49,935 nucleotides of DNA from CAJWPI01 sp964571215 (lineage in GTDB: Bacteria; Pseudomonadota; Gammaproteobacteria; Magnimaribacterales; Magnimaribacteraceae), in the NCBI GenBank assembly GCA_964571215.1, contig CAZMZZ010000006.1, positions 1-49,935 of the forward strand, in the 5' to 3' direction. How positions within the stretch are numbered: the first letter of the stretch is position 1; the number at the start of each line of letters is the position of its first letter. Below the pieces are notes generated by a model. That model saw nothing but the letters and a program-made list of their open reading frames with translations, had not been told where the DNA came from and ran no database searches. Both the position numbers and the translations under genes were made by a program. This document shows positions 25,009 to 33,059 of this stretch, one piece after another.

Positions 25009-28000
25009 TTAATGAAGATATGGCTGAGCATGATACACCAAATCAACATTCTCATATCCACATAGCTTTCTTAGGCTCTCGATAGTCTCATCTGTAACTA
25101 CTAGATTAAAATCTTTAGGAAGTTGTATATCTGTCTCTGCTTTCTTTCCTGAATAAGAGATTAGTACAGAACACCCATTGCTGTCCTTAGGTAAGTTTTT
25201 GATAGTGTCTGTTATATCTCTAATTTTCTCATTACTTTTATCTATAGAAACTTTAATGTGTTTCAAATATTCTTGTCTAGCCTGATCAAAAGAAAGAATC
25301 CTTTCTGCACTCATTTTATATTTAGTCGTTTCGGGAGAACTTAAGTAATCATCTCTTTCAATAACGCCTTCGACTACAATTAGCTGCCCCTTTTTCATGG
25401 CATTTCTATACCTATCAAAGACTTCATTCCAAATAGATATATCCAACTTACCTGAAGAATCATCTATTGTTGCAAATGCAAACCTGCCTCTCTTTCCTTG
25501 TCTAACATTTAAATGCATTAAAACACCGGCAATTCTTTGACTCCCTGTTTCTAATTCAAGGTCAGAAATTGTTTTACCACACATTCTTTCTATATCTTTT
25601 TTATAATTTTCAATAGGATGAGATTCAAGATAAAATCCCAAAGCACTCCATTCAGCAGATATGTGATCATAAGAACTGTTTGGAGTAGAATCTTTTTTAA
25701 CCTCGAGGTGACTTGTTGTTCCAAAAAAGTCTTGGATTCTACTTTGGTCTCTTTCTGCAACCTGTTCAACACTTTTTAAGACTGAATCTATTTGATCATA
25801 TATTTCATGACGCTTACCCAAACAATCCATAGCTCCGGAGCCTATTAATGCGGTCAATATTCGTTTATTTACATTATTACTACCAACCCTAAAACAAAAA
25901 TCATATAGATCTTTGAAGCTTTCTTTTCCTCTTGATTCAATTATTTTTTGCACTAAAGAACTTCCAATTCCTTTAATGGCTCCTAATCCGTACAAAATAG
26001 TTTCATGGTTTAAGTCTTTAAAAAGATACTCACTTGTATTTATATCAGGTCTTCTAACAACCAGTCCTATGGACCTGCAATCTTCTACAAACATTTGTAT
26101 CCTGTCTGTTGAATCTAATTCACAAGATAACGTTGAAGCCATAAATTCTGAGGGATAGTGAGCTTTTAGCCAGGCTGTTTGATATGCAATTAAGGCATAA
26201 CCAACTGAATGTGATTTATTAAATCCATAACCTGCAAATTCGTTAATAAGTTCAAAAAGATTTGTAGCTACGTTCTTTTTTACATCCCTATTTACTGCCC
26301 CTTCAATAAATGCGGAACGTTGTTCTTCCATTTCCTTTTTTTTCTTCTTACCCATCGCTCTTCTAAGAATATCCGCCTGTCCCAGTGTAAAACCTGCGAG
26401 TTCCTGAGCTATTTGCATAACTTGCTCCTGATAAACGATAATGCCATAAGTATCACTTAGAATTTTTTCTAATCTCTCATTGCCGTAAGTTACTTCTTCT
26501 TTTCCAAGTTTTTTCTTTATATAAGAATCTACAAATTTCATTGATCCTGGTCTATATAGGGCATTCATATTCACAATGTCTTCAAATTTATTCGGAACAA
26601 GTTGCTTTAAGTAAGCTCTCATGCCTCTAGATTCGAGCTGGAAAACCCCACTAGTTTCTGCCCTTTGTAGAAGTTGAAAAGTTTCTTTATCGTCTAATGG
26701 AATATCATCTATATTAATATAATCTTCTTTATTATCTTTTTTCTTGTTTATGTTTTTTACTGTCTCATTAATAACGGTTAACGTCTTTAACCCTAAAAAA
26801 TCAAATTTTACTAATCCTGCAGATTCTACATCCCCCATATCAAACTGTGTTGCTACAGTGCCCTTCTCATAATCAAGAATTAATGGAGTAAAATCTGTCA
26901 GAGCTGTTGGGGCAATCACAACTCCTGCAGCATGTGTACCTACACTTCTAGATAAACCTTCCAGTTTAAGAGCCATATCAAAAACTTCTCTCGATTCGTT
27001 GCCTGAATCAATTAAATCTTTAAATTCTTTTTCTTCTTTATATGCTTCTTCTAATGTAATCCCAAGCCTGTCTGGTAAAGATTTAGCTAACTTATCACCA
27101 AATCCATAAGGTTTTCCTAAGACTCTTACCACGTCTCTTAGTACTGCTCTTGCGGCCATAGTACCTCTAGTGCTTATTTGAGCTACACAGTTCTTTCCAT
27201 ATTTCTTTGTCACATACCCTAGTACTTTGTCCCTTCCTTGCATACAAAAGTCTATATCAAAATCTGGATTGCTTACTCTTTCGGGGTTCAAGAATCTTTC
27301 GAAAAGAAGATCGTATTTTATTGGATCAATAGTTGTAATACCTAGAGCATATGCTGTTATGGAACCTGCTCCTGAACCACGCCCAGGACCAACAGGAATA
27401 TCATTCTTCTTTGCCCAATTAACAAAATCTGCAACGATTAGAAAGTATCCTGCAAAACCTAGCTTACAAATCATATCTAATTCATAATCAAGTCTTTTAG
27501 AATAGTTCTCCTGGTCAACTGGATAAGAGTTCTGAGATTTTTTAATTCTATTTATTTTTTCTTTTAACCCTACTTTTGAGAGATCTTTCAAATAATTCTC
27601 AGCTGAATGACCTTCGGGAAGATGGAAATCTGGAAGGAAAAACTTATCCAAATCCAACTCCAGGTTGCATCTCTTAGCTATTTCAATGGTATTCGTTAAG
27701 GCTTCAGGAAGGTCCTTAAACTTTTCTTTTATTGCTTCATGTGAAAGGAAGTATTGATTCTCGGTATATTTTCTTTTTCTACTTGTATCACCGATAATCT
27801 CCCCTCTTTGGATACAGACCCTAGCTTCATGGGCTTCGAAATCTGAAGGGCTTTGGTCAGGATCTATCGGAGAAAGAAATCTGACATCATTTGTAGCAAC
27901 TATAGGAATATCTTCTTTTTTAGATAAATTTAAAGTGAGGTTATTGTACTCTTCTTCTTCTTCCTTCCCTATTCTCATAATTTCTAGAAAAAAATCATTC

Positions 28001-28485
28001 TTAAAAATTTTCTTAAAGTAACTTAATCTTTGTTCAGCTAAATCAATATTCCCTGATAATAAAGCTTGTCCTATATGTCCTTCAGATCCACCTGAAAGAG
28101 CAATTAGTCCTTCTGAATGTTGATCAAGCCAATCTAATTTAACAAAAGGCTCTCCTTTTACTTGGCCCTCTATATAAGCTTTTGACACAAGTTTTGTAAG
28201 ATTTGTATAACCTTCTTTATTTTTTACAAGTAGTACCAAAGAAGCAGGGAGAGAATCGGCATCTTTAATTAGTCTTACTTCAGAACCAATAATAGGCTTT
28301 ACGCCTTTTTCTCTAGCCAGGCGGTAAAATTTTATTAGTCCAAATAAATTGGTCAGATCTGTAATCGCTACAGCTGGGAATCCTAAATCAGAAGCTTTAT
28401 TTACCAGTTCCTCTATCCTAATGATACCGTCTGATAAAGAGTATTCAGAATGTAGATGAAGATGAATAAAGTTTGATAATGCCAT
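25009..28485 (-). CDS. dnaE: DNA polymerase III subunit alpha
   Basis: This is the replicative C-family polymerase, 1158 residues (E. coli 1160). The N-terminal PHP domain is marked by HLHLHSEYSLSDG (His 8, 10, 12). The palm carries the catalytic aspartates in NPDFDIDFCMQGRD near residue 407, followed by YGKNCVAQISTRGTMAARA. Fingers-region GMRAYLKQLVPNKFEDIV and YQEQVMQIAQELAGFTLGQAD follow, then a C-terminal OB-fold around residues 985-1065 (GVLMHLNVRQGKRGRFAFAT). It is followed by accA after 14 nt and preceded by rnhB with 21 nt between them. No anomaly is seen. Confidence 0.98.
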   Translation of the reverse strand: MALSNFIHLHLHSEYSLSDGIIRIEELVNKASDLGFPAVAITDLTNLFGLIKFYRLAREKGVKPIIGSEVRLIKDADSLPASLVLLVKNKEGYTNLTKLVSKAYIEGQVKGEPFVKLDWLDQHSEGLIALSGGSEGHIGQALLSGNIDLAEQRLSYFKKIFKNDFFLEIMRIGKEEEEEYNNLTLNLSKKEDIPIVATNDVRFLSPIDPDQSPSDFEAHEARVCIQRGEIIGDTSRKRKYTENQYFLSHEAIKEKFKDLPEALTNTIEIAKRCNLELDLDKFFLPDFHLPEGHSAENYLKDLSKVGLKEKINRIKKSQNSYPVDQENYSKRLDYELDMICKLGFAGYFLIVADFVNWAKKNDIPVGPGRGSGAGSITAYALGITTIDPIKYDLLFERFLNPERVSNPDFDIDFCMQGRDKVLGYVTKKYGKNCVAQISTRGTMAARAVLRDVVRVLGKPYGFGDKLAKSLPDRLGITLEEAYKEEKEFKDLIDSGNESREVFDMALKLEGLSRSVGTHAAGVVIAPTALTDFTPLILDYEKGTVATQFDMGDVESAGLVKFDFLGLKTLTVINETVKNINKKKDNKEDYINIDDIPLDDKETFQLLQRAETSGVFQLESRGMRAYLKQLVPNKFEDIVNMNALYRPGSMKFVDSYIKKKLGKEEVTYGNERLEKILSDTYGIIVYQEQVMQIAQELAGFTLGQADILRRAMGKKKKKEMEEQRSAFIEGAVNRDVKKNVATNLFELINEFAGYGFNKSHSVGYALIAYQTAWLKAHYPSEFMASTLSCELDSTDRIQMFVEDCRSIGLVVRRPDINTSEYLFKDLNHETILYGLGAIKGIGSSLVQKIIESRGKESFKDLYDFCFRVGSNNVNKRILTALIGSGAMDCLGKRHEIYDQIDSVLKSVEQVAERDQSRIQDFFGTTSHLEVKKDSTPNSSYDHISAEWSALGFYLESHPIENYKKDIERMCGKTISDLELETGSQRIAGVLMHLNVRQGKRGRFAFATIDDSSGKLDISIWNEVFDRYRNAMKKGQLIVVEGVIERDDYLSSPETTKYKMSAERILSFDQARQEYLKHIKVSIDKSNEKIRDITDTIKNLPKDSNGCSVLISYSGKKAETDIQLPKDFNLVVTDETIESLRKLCGYENVDLVYHAQPYLH

Positions 28486-28506
28486 AATAATTTGAAAAAT
28501 ACTTTA

Positions 28507-29067
28507 CTATCTTAAACTCTGTTTGACAGGCTTAAAAGACCTTCTATGTAGTTTACAAGGTCCATGCAATTTTAAGGCTTCTTTGTGAGACTTAGTTGGA
28601 TAACCCTTATGCTTGTCAAAAGAATAAAAAGGAAAATCCTTATTAAGCTTTGTCATTATCCTGTCCCTTTCGACCTTTGCTAATACTGAAGCTGACATTA
28701 TGCTTTGAATTTTTTTATCCCCTCCAATTATTGCCTCTCCTTTCATAGATAGCTCTGGTAGATAAGGACCATCGCAAAAAACTTTTGTGGGTATTGCTTC
28801 AAGACCTTCAATCGCCCTCTTCATTGCTAATAAGGAAGCTTGCAGGATGTTTAAATCGTCTATTTCTTGTACGCTGGCGTAAGCTATATTCCAACAAATA
28901 GAAAGACTCTTAATCTTTTCTTCTAAAACTAATCTTTGGTTCGTAGAAAGGTCTTTGGAGTCTTTAATGCCCTCAATCTTTAATGCATCATCCAGAACGA
29001 CTGCAGCTGCGACAACAGGTCCTGCTAAAGAGCCTCTACCGGCTTCATCAACACCAGCAAACATCAT
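28507..29067 (-). CDS. rnhB: ribonuclease HII
   Basis: RNase HII nicks DNA at misincorporated ribonucleotides and RNA-DNA junctions. The 186 residues begin with the catalytic FAGVDEAGRGSLAGPVVAAA (D7, E8). D99 in VFCDGPYLP and the late SASVLAKVERDRIM supply the remaining acidic residues, and FDKHKGYPTKSHKEALKLHG is typical. The ATG overlaps the lpxB stop by 4 nt (ATGATG/TGA), so translation is coupled to lpxB. The lpxB-rnhB-dnaE order is the conserved gammaproteobacterial one. Confidence 0.96.
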   Translation of the reverse strand: MMFAGVDEAGRGSLAGPVVAAAVVLDDALKIEGIKDSKDLSTNQRLVLEEKIKSLSICWNIAYASVQEIDDLNILQASLLAMKRAIEGLEAIPTKVFCDGPYLPELSMKGEAIIGGDKKIQSIMSASVLAKVERDRIMTKLNKDFPFYSFDKHKGYPTKSHKEALKLHGPCKLHRRSFKPVKQSLR

Positions 29068-30215
29068 CTGAACATTTCAGCAATGGCTTTTGAAGCTTTC
29101 TCAGATCCCCCTGCTTTCAATTGAGAATGAATTTTCTCGAATTCTTCTAAACAGAATTTAATTCTATCTTGATTAAACTTTTGATATGAATTGAATATAT
29201 TTTTTGGAGTTACCTCGGTCTGAAGAAGTTCAGGTAACAAACCTTGATCAGAAATAAGATTTGGCAAAGAAAAATGTTTAGTATTCAACAAAGGTTTAAT
29301 TATTGCGTAGTTTAACCAATTGGTTTTGTAAACAACTACAACTGGCGTCCTTACTAAAAGAGCCTCTAGTGTAACTGTTCCTGAAGTAACTATTCCTATA
29401 TCAGATAAAGATAGGATCTCTTGTGAATCACCATAAGAAAAGTTGATGTGTTGAGTATCTAAATTATCAGGAATAAAACTTCTGTGGTTTTTTTCTACCA
29501 AAGGCATAAAAAATTTTGTGGAAGCATCTTTTGCTTTGATCATCTTCGATGCTTCTATAATTGGTCCTACCATCATGGAGACTTCTGATCTCCTACTTCC
29601 AGGAAGTAAAGCAATGGCTTTTTGATCATCTTCTATACCCCTATCCAACCTTGCATTTCTCTTGTCTCTATGTGGGCCCAGCTTATATGCCAAAGGATGA
29701 CCAACATAACTTACTTTTACTGAAGAGTTTTTATAAGATTCTTCTTCAAAAGGGAAAAGAGTAAGAACACTATCAACTGACTTTTCAATTACTTTAAGTC
29801 TTCTCTTTCTCCATGCCCAAATGGAAGGGCTAACGTACTGGACTGTGCGAGTATTTAAATTATTTTTTATAAACCTTGATATAGGTAAGTTGAAATCTGG
29901 TGAATCTATGCCTATAAAAAGATCTGGTTTCTGTTCAAGAAGAAACCTCTTTAGCTGCGAACGTAATTTAATTAATTCAGGTAATTTTAATAAAGGCTCA
30001 ATGATTCCCATCAAAGATATCTTTTCAATTGGAAAAAAAGAATCAAGACCTTCTCGAATCATTAATGGTCCTCCAACTCCTATAAATGTTGTTTTTGGAA
30101 ATTGACTCTTTAATGACTTCATCAAAGGTCCTCCAAGCTGGTCTCCTGATTCCTCACCAGCTACCAAAGCTATCTTGAAATTCTTAGATAATTTTTCGCT
30201 AATGTTCGAGGACAT
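29064..30215 (-). CDS. lpxB: lipid-A-disaccharide synthase
   Basis: LpxB, a GT19 glycosyltransferase on the inner membrane, joins UDP-2,3-diacylglucosamine with lipid X to make the lipid A disaccharide. The 383 residues (E. coli 382) include ALVAGEESGDQLGG near residue 16, FIGVGGPLMIREG, LFIGIDSPDFNLPI, VQYVSPSIWAWRKRR, YVGHPLAYKLG, LLPGSRRSEV and SGTVTLEALLVRTPVVVVY, all family motifs. The ATG overlaps the lpxA stop by 1 nt (TAATG) and its stop overlaps rnhB, giving tight coupling through lpxA-lpxB-rnhB. Confidence 0.97.
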   Translation of the reverse strand: MSSNISEKLSKNFKIALVAGEESGDQLGGPLMKSLKSQFPKTTFIGVGGPLMIREGLDSFFPIEKISLMGIIEPLLKLPELIKLRSQLKRFLLEQKPDLFIGIDSPDFNLPISRFIKNNLNTRTVQYVSPSIWAWRKRRLKVIEKSVDSVLTLFPFEEESYKNSSVKVSYVGHPLAYKLGPHRDKRNARLDRGIEDDQKAIALLPGSRRSEVSMMVGPIIEASKMIKAKDASTKFFMPLVEKNHRSFIPDNLDTQHINFSYGDSQEILSLSDIGIVTSGTVTLEALLVRTPVVVVYKTNWLNYAIIKPLLNTKHFSLPNLISDQGLLPELLQTEVTPKNIFNSYQKFNQDRIKFCLEEFEKIHSQLKAGGSEKASKAIAEMFR

Positions 30216-30985
30216 TAGCGAGATATACCTCTTGTAGACTTTTTAATAGTAGAGTAATAGAGATCAACCTCTTTATGTTTTTTTGCAAGTGGTTTAATTT
30301 CTTCTAAAGCTTCTTGAACAGTAAGTCTCTTTCTATAGGTTGACCTATATGCAGATTTTAAAGCTTCAATCACTGTGCTTGAATATCCAAGTCTCTTTAA
30401 ACCTACAGTGTTTATTCCATGGGGCTTAGCCGGATTCCCTCTTACTTTCACATAGGCTGGAATATCCTTGTTTACAGCACTGCCCATAGCGCAGAAACTA
30501 TAGGCTCCTATACAACAAAATTGATGGACTATAGCGTACCCACCTAATATAGCTCCCTTTCCTACTTTCACTGCTCCAGCAAGAGCTGCCTGGTTAGTCA
30601 GAACTACATCATCCGCAATCTCGCAGTCATGAGCTACATGAGTATAGGCCAACAACAAGTTTCTATCCCCTATTTTTGTAATACCTTTTTCTTGAACAGT
30701 TCCCCTGTGAATTGTTACCCCCTCTCTAATAACATTATCATTACCAATTAAGAGTTTTGTTGGCTCTCCTTTATATTTTTTATCAGGGCTTCCATCTCCA
30801 ACCGTAGAGAATTGAAAAACATGATTATTTTTACCTAACTTAGTTGATCCTCTCAAGATAACATGGGATTCAATAACTGAACCTGAACCAATAGATACTT
30901 GAGGCCCTATAATTGAATAAGGACCAATACTTACTCCTTCATCAAGTTTTGCTTTAGGGTCAATTAATGCAGATGGATGATGCAT
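30215..30985 (-). CDS. lpxA: UDP-N-acetylglucosamine acyltransferase
   Basis: LpxA catalyses the first step of lipid A synthesis, O-acylation of UDP-GlcNAc from an acyl-ACP. It is a left-handed beta-helix trimer with hexapeptide repeats from the start (HPSALIDPKAKLDEGVSIGP). The catalytic His lies in the LLAYTHVAHDCEI segment, and the C-terminal helical domain has LKRLGYSSTVIEALKSAYR. I place the start at the ATG at 30985, 1 nt past the fabZ TGA, giving 256 residues that align with the E. coli N terminus. An open extension of 14 codons upstream lies within fabZ and is unlikely to be used. Confidence 0.96.
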   Translation of the reverse strand: MHHPSALIDPKAKLDEGVSIGPYSIIGPQVSIGSGSVIESHVILRGSTKLGKNNHVFQFSTVGDGSPDKKYKGEPTKLLIGNDNVIREGVTIHRGTVQEKGITKIGDRNLLLAYTHVAHDCEIADDVVLTNQAALAGAVKVGKGAILGGYAIVHQFCCIGAYSFCAMGSAVNKDIPAYVKVRGNPAKPHGINTVGLKRLGYSSTVIEALKSAYRSTYRKRLTVQEALEEIKPLAKKHKEVDLYYSTIKKSTRGISR

Positions 30986-30986
30986 A

Positions 30987-31424
30987 TCATTTAGGGCGAT
31001 CAGCGCAAAGTATCGTTGCTTCAGCAATCATCTTATCTTCTATAGAAGCTAAACAATTAAATTTCCAAATACCTTTCTTCTTAGTGATCACATGTGACTC
31101 TAGATAAACAGTATCTCCTGGTACAGCTGGATGTTTAAACCTAACATTGTCAGCACCCACAAAATAATACATAGAACCTTCTTCAGGTTTTTTATCCATA
31201 GTTTTAAAGCCTAAAATTCCTGAAGCTTGGGCCATAGCTTCTAAAATTAACACTCCAGGCATAACTTGTCTACCAGCAAAATGGCCCTCAAAAAAGGGTT
31301 CGTTAGTGGTAACATTTTTAAAAGCTTTTATATATTCACCTAGTTTCAACTCTACCACCCTATCCACAAGAAGCATTGGATACCTATGCGGCAAAAATTC
31401 TTGAATTTCTTCTATATCAATCAT
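30987..31424 (-). CDS. fabZ: 3-hydroxyacyl-[acyl-carrier-protein] dehydratase FabZ
   Basis: FabZ dehydrates (3R)-hydroxyacyl-ACP in fatty-acid elongation and competes with LpxA/LpxD for the same pool, which explains its place between them. The 145-residue hot-dog protein has LPHRYPMLLVDRV, the catalytic His48 in FFEGHFAGRQVMPGVLILEA and Glu62 in the same helix (EAMAQ). The stop TGA is 1 nt before the lpxA ATG, and the start overlaps lpxD by 8 nt. The call is secure. Confidence 0.97.
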   Translation of the reverse strand: MIDIEEIQEFLPHRYPMLLVDRVVELKLGEYIKAFKNVTTNEPFFEGHFAGRQVMPGVLILEAMAQASGILGFKTMDKKPEEGSMYYFVGADNVRFKHPAVPGDTVYLESHVITKKKGIWKFNCLASIEDKMIAEATILCADRPK

Positions 31425-32442
31425 TTTCTTTTTTTAGTTTAGTATTGGAATCTTTTAATCTTTTAAATGCCACAGCGCTCTTTTTCCATTCTTTGTTATG
31501 CATTAGAGGAGTTCCAGAAGAATAAGTTCCAGGTTCTCTAATAGACTTGGTCACTAAAGTCATTGCAGTTATATGAACAGAATCTGCAATCTTAATGTTA
31601 TCTACAACCCCACAACAGCCAGCTATAGTGCAATTTTTACCAACTTTAGTACTTCCTGCTATTGCACTATTTGCTGCAATAACAGTCCCTGAGCCAATAG
31701 AAACATTATGAGCAATATGAACTAAATTATCTATTTTTACATCGTTTCCTATTTTAGTAGAACCTACTGAGCCTCTATCTATTGAAGAATTCGAACCTAT
31801 TTCAACTCTATCACCAATTATGACCTCTCCTAAATGCTCAATCTTTACCCAATTGTTTTGATCTTTAGCAAAACCTAGACCATCAGACCCTAGAACAACT
31901 CCTGAATGAATAATACAATTTTGACCTATCGAAACATCTTCATAAATACTGCAATTTGGATAGATTCTTGTTTTCTTCCCGATTTTAGTTGATTTACCTA
32001 TATCTACATTACTGCCTATTGAAACACCCTCTTCTATAATAACTCCTTCACCAATCCTGCAGAAAGGTCCAATGTTAGCCGACTCATGGACTCTTGCTGT
32101 TGAAGATATATCTAAAAAATCTGAGTTTTTAATAGTATTATTTTTATTATTTAGTTCCTTAAAGACTTGGGTTGCTTTTGCATACAACAAGTGAGGATCT
32201 TTACCTTCAATAGTTGAGCAAGATGCAAGTTCTTTATTTTCAGGAGAAATAATTACTGCTGCTGCTTTTGTGTTTTGGAGGTCTTTTACAAAAGAATTTC
32301 TAGTGAGAAAAGTAATATCTTTATTTCCAGCATTTTGAAGAGTATTTATACCTAATACCTCTTTATCTTCATCCCCTTCAAACTTTGCTCCTATTTTTTT
32401 GGCAAGTAGTCCAAGTTTTATACTTTTCTTAGAAGACACCAA
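31417..32442 (-). CDS. lpxD: UDP-3-O-acylglucosamine N-acyltransferase
   Basis: LpxD adds the second 3-hydroxyacyl chain in lipid A synthesis. The 341-residue length equals that of E. coli. The N-terminal uridine-binding domain (about 1-100, GINTLQNAGNKDITFL) is followed by hexapeptide repeats and the catalytic His in NLVHIAHNVSIGSG. A C-terminal helix includes LMHNKEWKKSAVAFKRL. The start is non-ATG: TTG at 32442 or GTG at 32439, neither with a visible Shine-Dalgarno. It follows the skp stop by 4 nt, so reinitiation after skp is likely (inference). It overlaps fabZ by 8 nt. Confidence 0.95.
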   Translation of the reverse strand: MVSSKKSIKLGLLAKKIGAKFEGDEDKEVLGINTLQNAGNKDITFLTRNSFVKDLQNTKAAAVIISPENKELASCSTIEGKDPHLLYAKATQVFKELNNKNNTIKNSDFLDISSTARVHESANIGPFCRIGEGVIIEEGVSIGSNVDIGKSTKIGKKTRIYPNCSIYEDVSIGQNCIIHSGVVLGSDGLGFAKDQNNWVKIEHLGEVIIGDRVEIGSNSSIDRGSVGSTKIGNDVKIDNLVHIAHNVSIGSGTVIAANSAIAGSTKVGKNCTIAGCCGVVDNIKIADSVHITAMTLVTKSIREPGTYSSGTPLMHNKEWKKSAVAFKRLKDSNTKLKKEND

Positions 32443-32446
32443 TAAA

Positions 32447-32980
32447 CTAGGATTCCGAGTCTTGATTAAGTAGTTCTATGATGTCAGGTGTTATATTTAA
32501 ACTATCATCTCCATCGTCTAAACCTAATACAGCATTACTGTGAAGAACTATTTTTATACCTTTTGCTCTCATCAACTCAGTCACAACTTTTTGAAATTTT
32601 GGACCCTGTTCCCTTTGTATAACGTCTACAATCTCAGCCCTCATTTGATTTAATTTCTCATTTAAGAAATTTGCGTCTTGACTAAGAGATCTTAATCTTT
32701 TCTGAGCATCTACTTTATCCTCATCAGACATAGTAGGACCTTCCTTTTGAACGTTTTCTTGAATCTCATTAGCTTCGTTTAGTTTTAATTGAAGTTCTTC
32801 AGCTACCTCCTTCCAATCTTTACTGTTAGATAATTCTTCAAAAGCTTTTTTTGAAGCTTCTGTACCTATTAATGCAGCCTGAACATCAAGAACAGCAATT
32901 TTTCCAGATTCAGAAAATACAGCAAATGGAAGAAAAAACAGAGTTAATAAAAGAAGTAAATGTTTGCTATTTTTATACAT
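32447..32980 (-). CDS. skp: OmpH/Skp family periplasmic chaperone
   Basis: Skp is a trimeric jellyfish-shaped periplasmic chaperone for unfolded outer-membrane proteins. The 177 residues begin with a signal peptide (KHLLLLLTLFFLPFAVFSES, cleavage near residue 24) and a mature start KIAVLDVQAALIGT, the family strand. A long helical region follows with predicted coiled coil (about residues 50-135, rich in E/K/Q). The C-terminal strand carries GIKIVLHSNAVL. It lies between bamA (79 nt upstream) and lpxD as in other gammaproteobacteria. GGAG lies before its ATG. Confidence 0.92.
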   Translation of the reverse strand: MYKNSKHLLLLLTLFFLPFAVFSESGKIAVLDVQAALIGTEASKKAFEELSNSKDWKEVAEELQLKLNEANEIQENVQKEGPTMSDEDKVDAQKRLRSLSQDANFLNEKLNQMRAEIVDVIQREQGPKFQKVVTELMRAKGIKIVLHSNAVLGLDDGDDSLNITPDIIELLNQDSES

Positions 32981-33059
32981 ATTGTGTCTCCAAATATTTG
33001 ATCTAAGTTTGTAAATAGCAAGTTTAACGTTTTAGGGGTACTTCTCGCTAGTTTAATCT

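Noticed and set aside
30986..31027. Extended N terminus of LpxA from the upstream ATG
   Set aside because: The 14 extra residues lie in the fabZ coding region and do not match the family; the ATG at 30985 right after the fabZ stop fits better.
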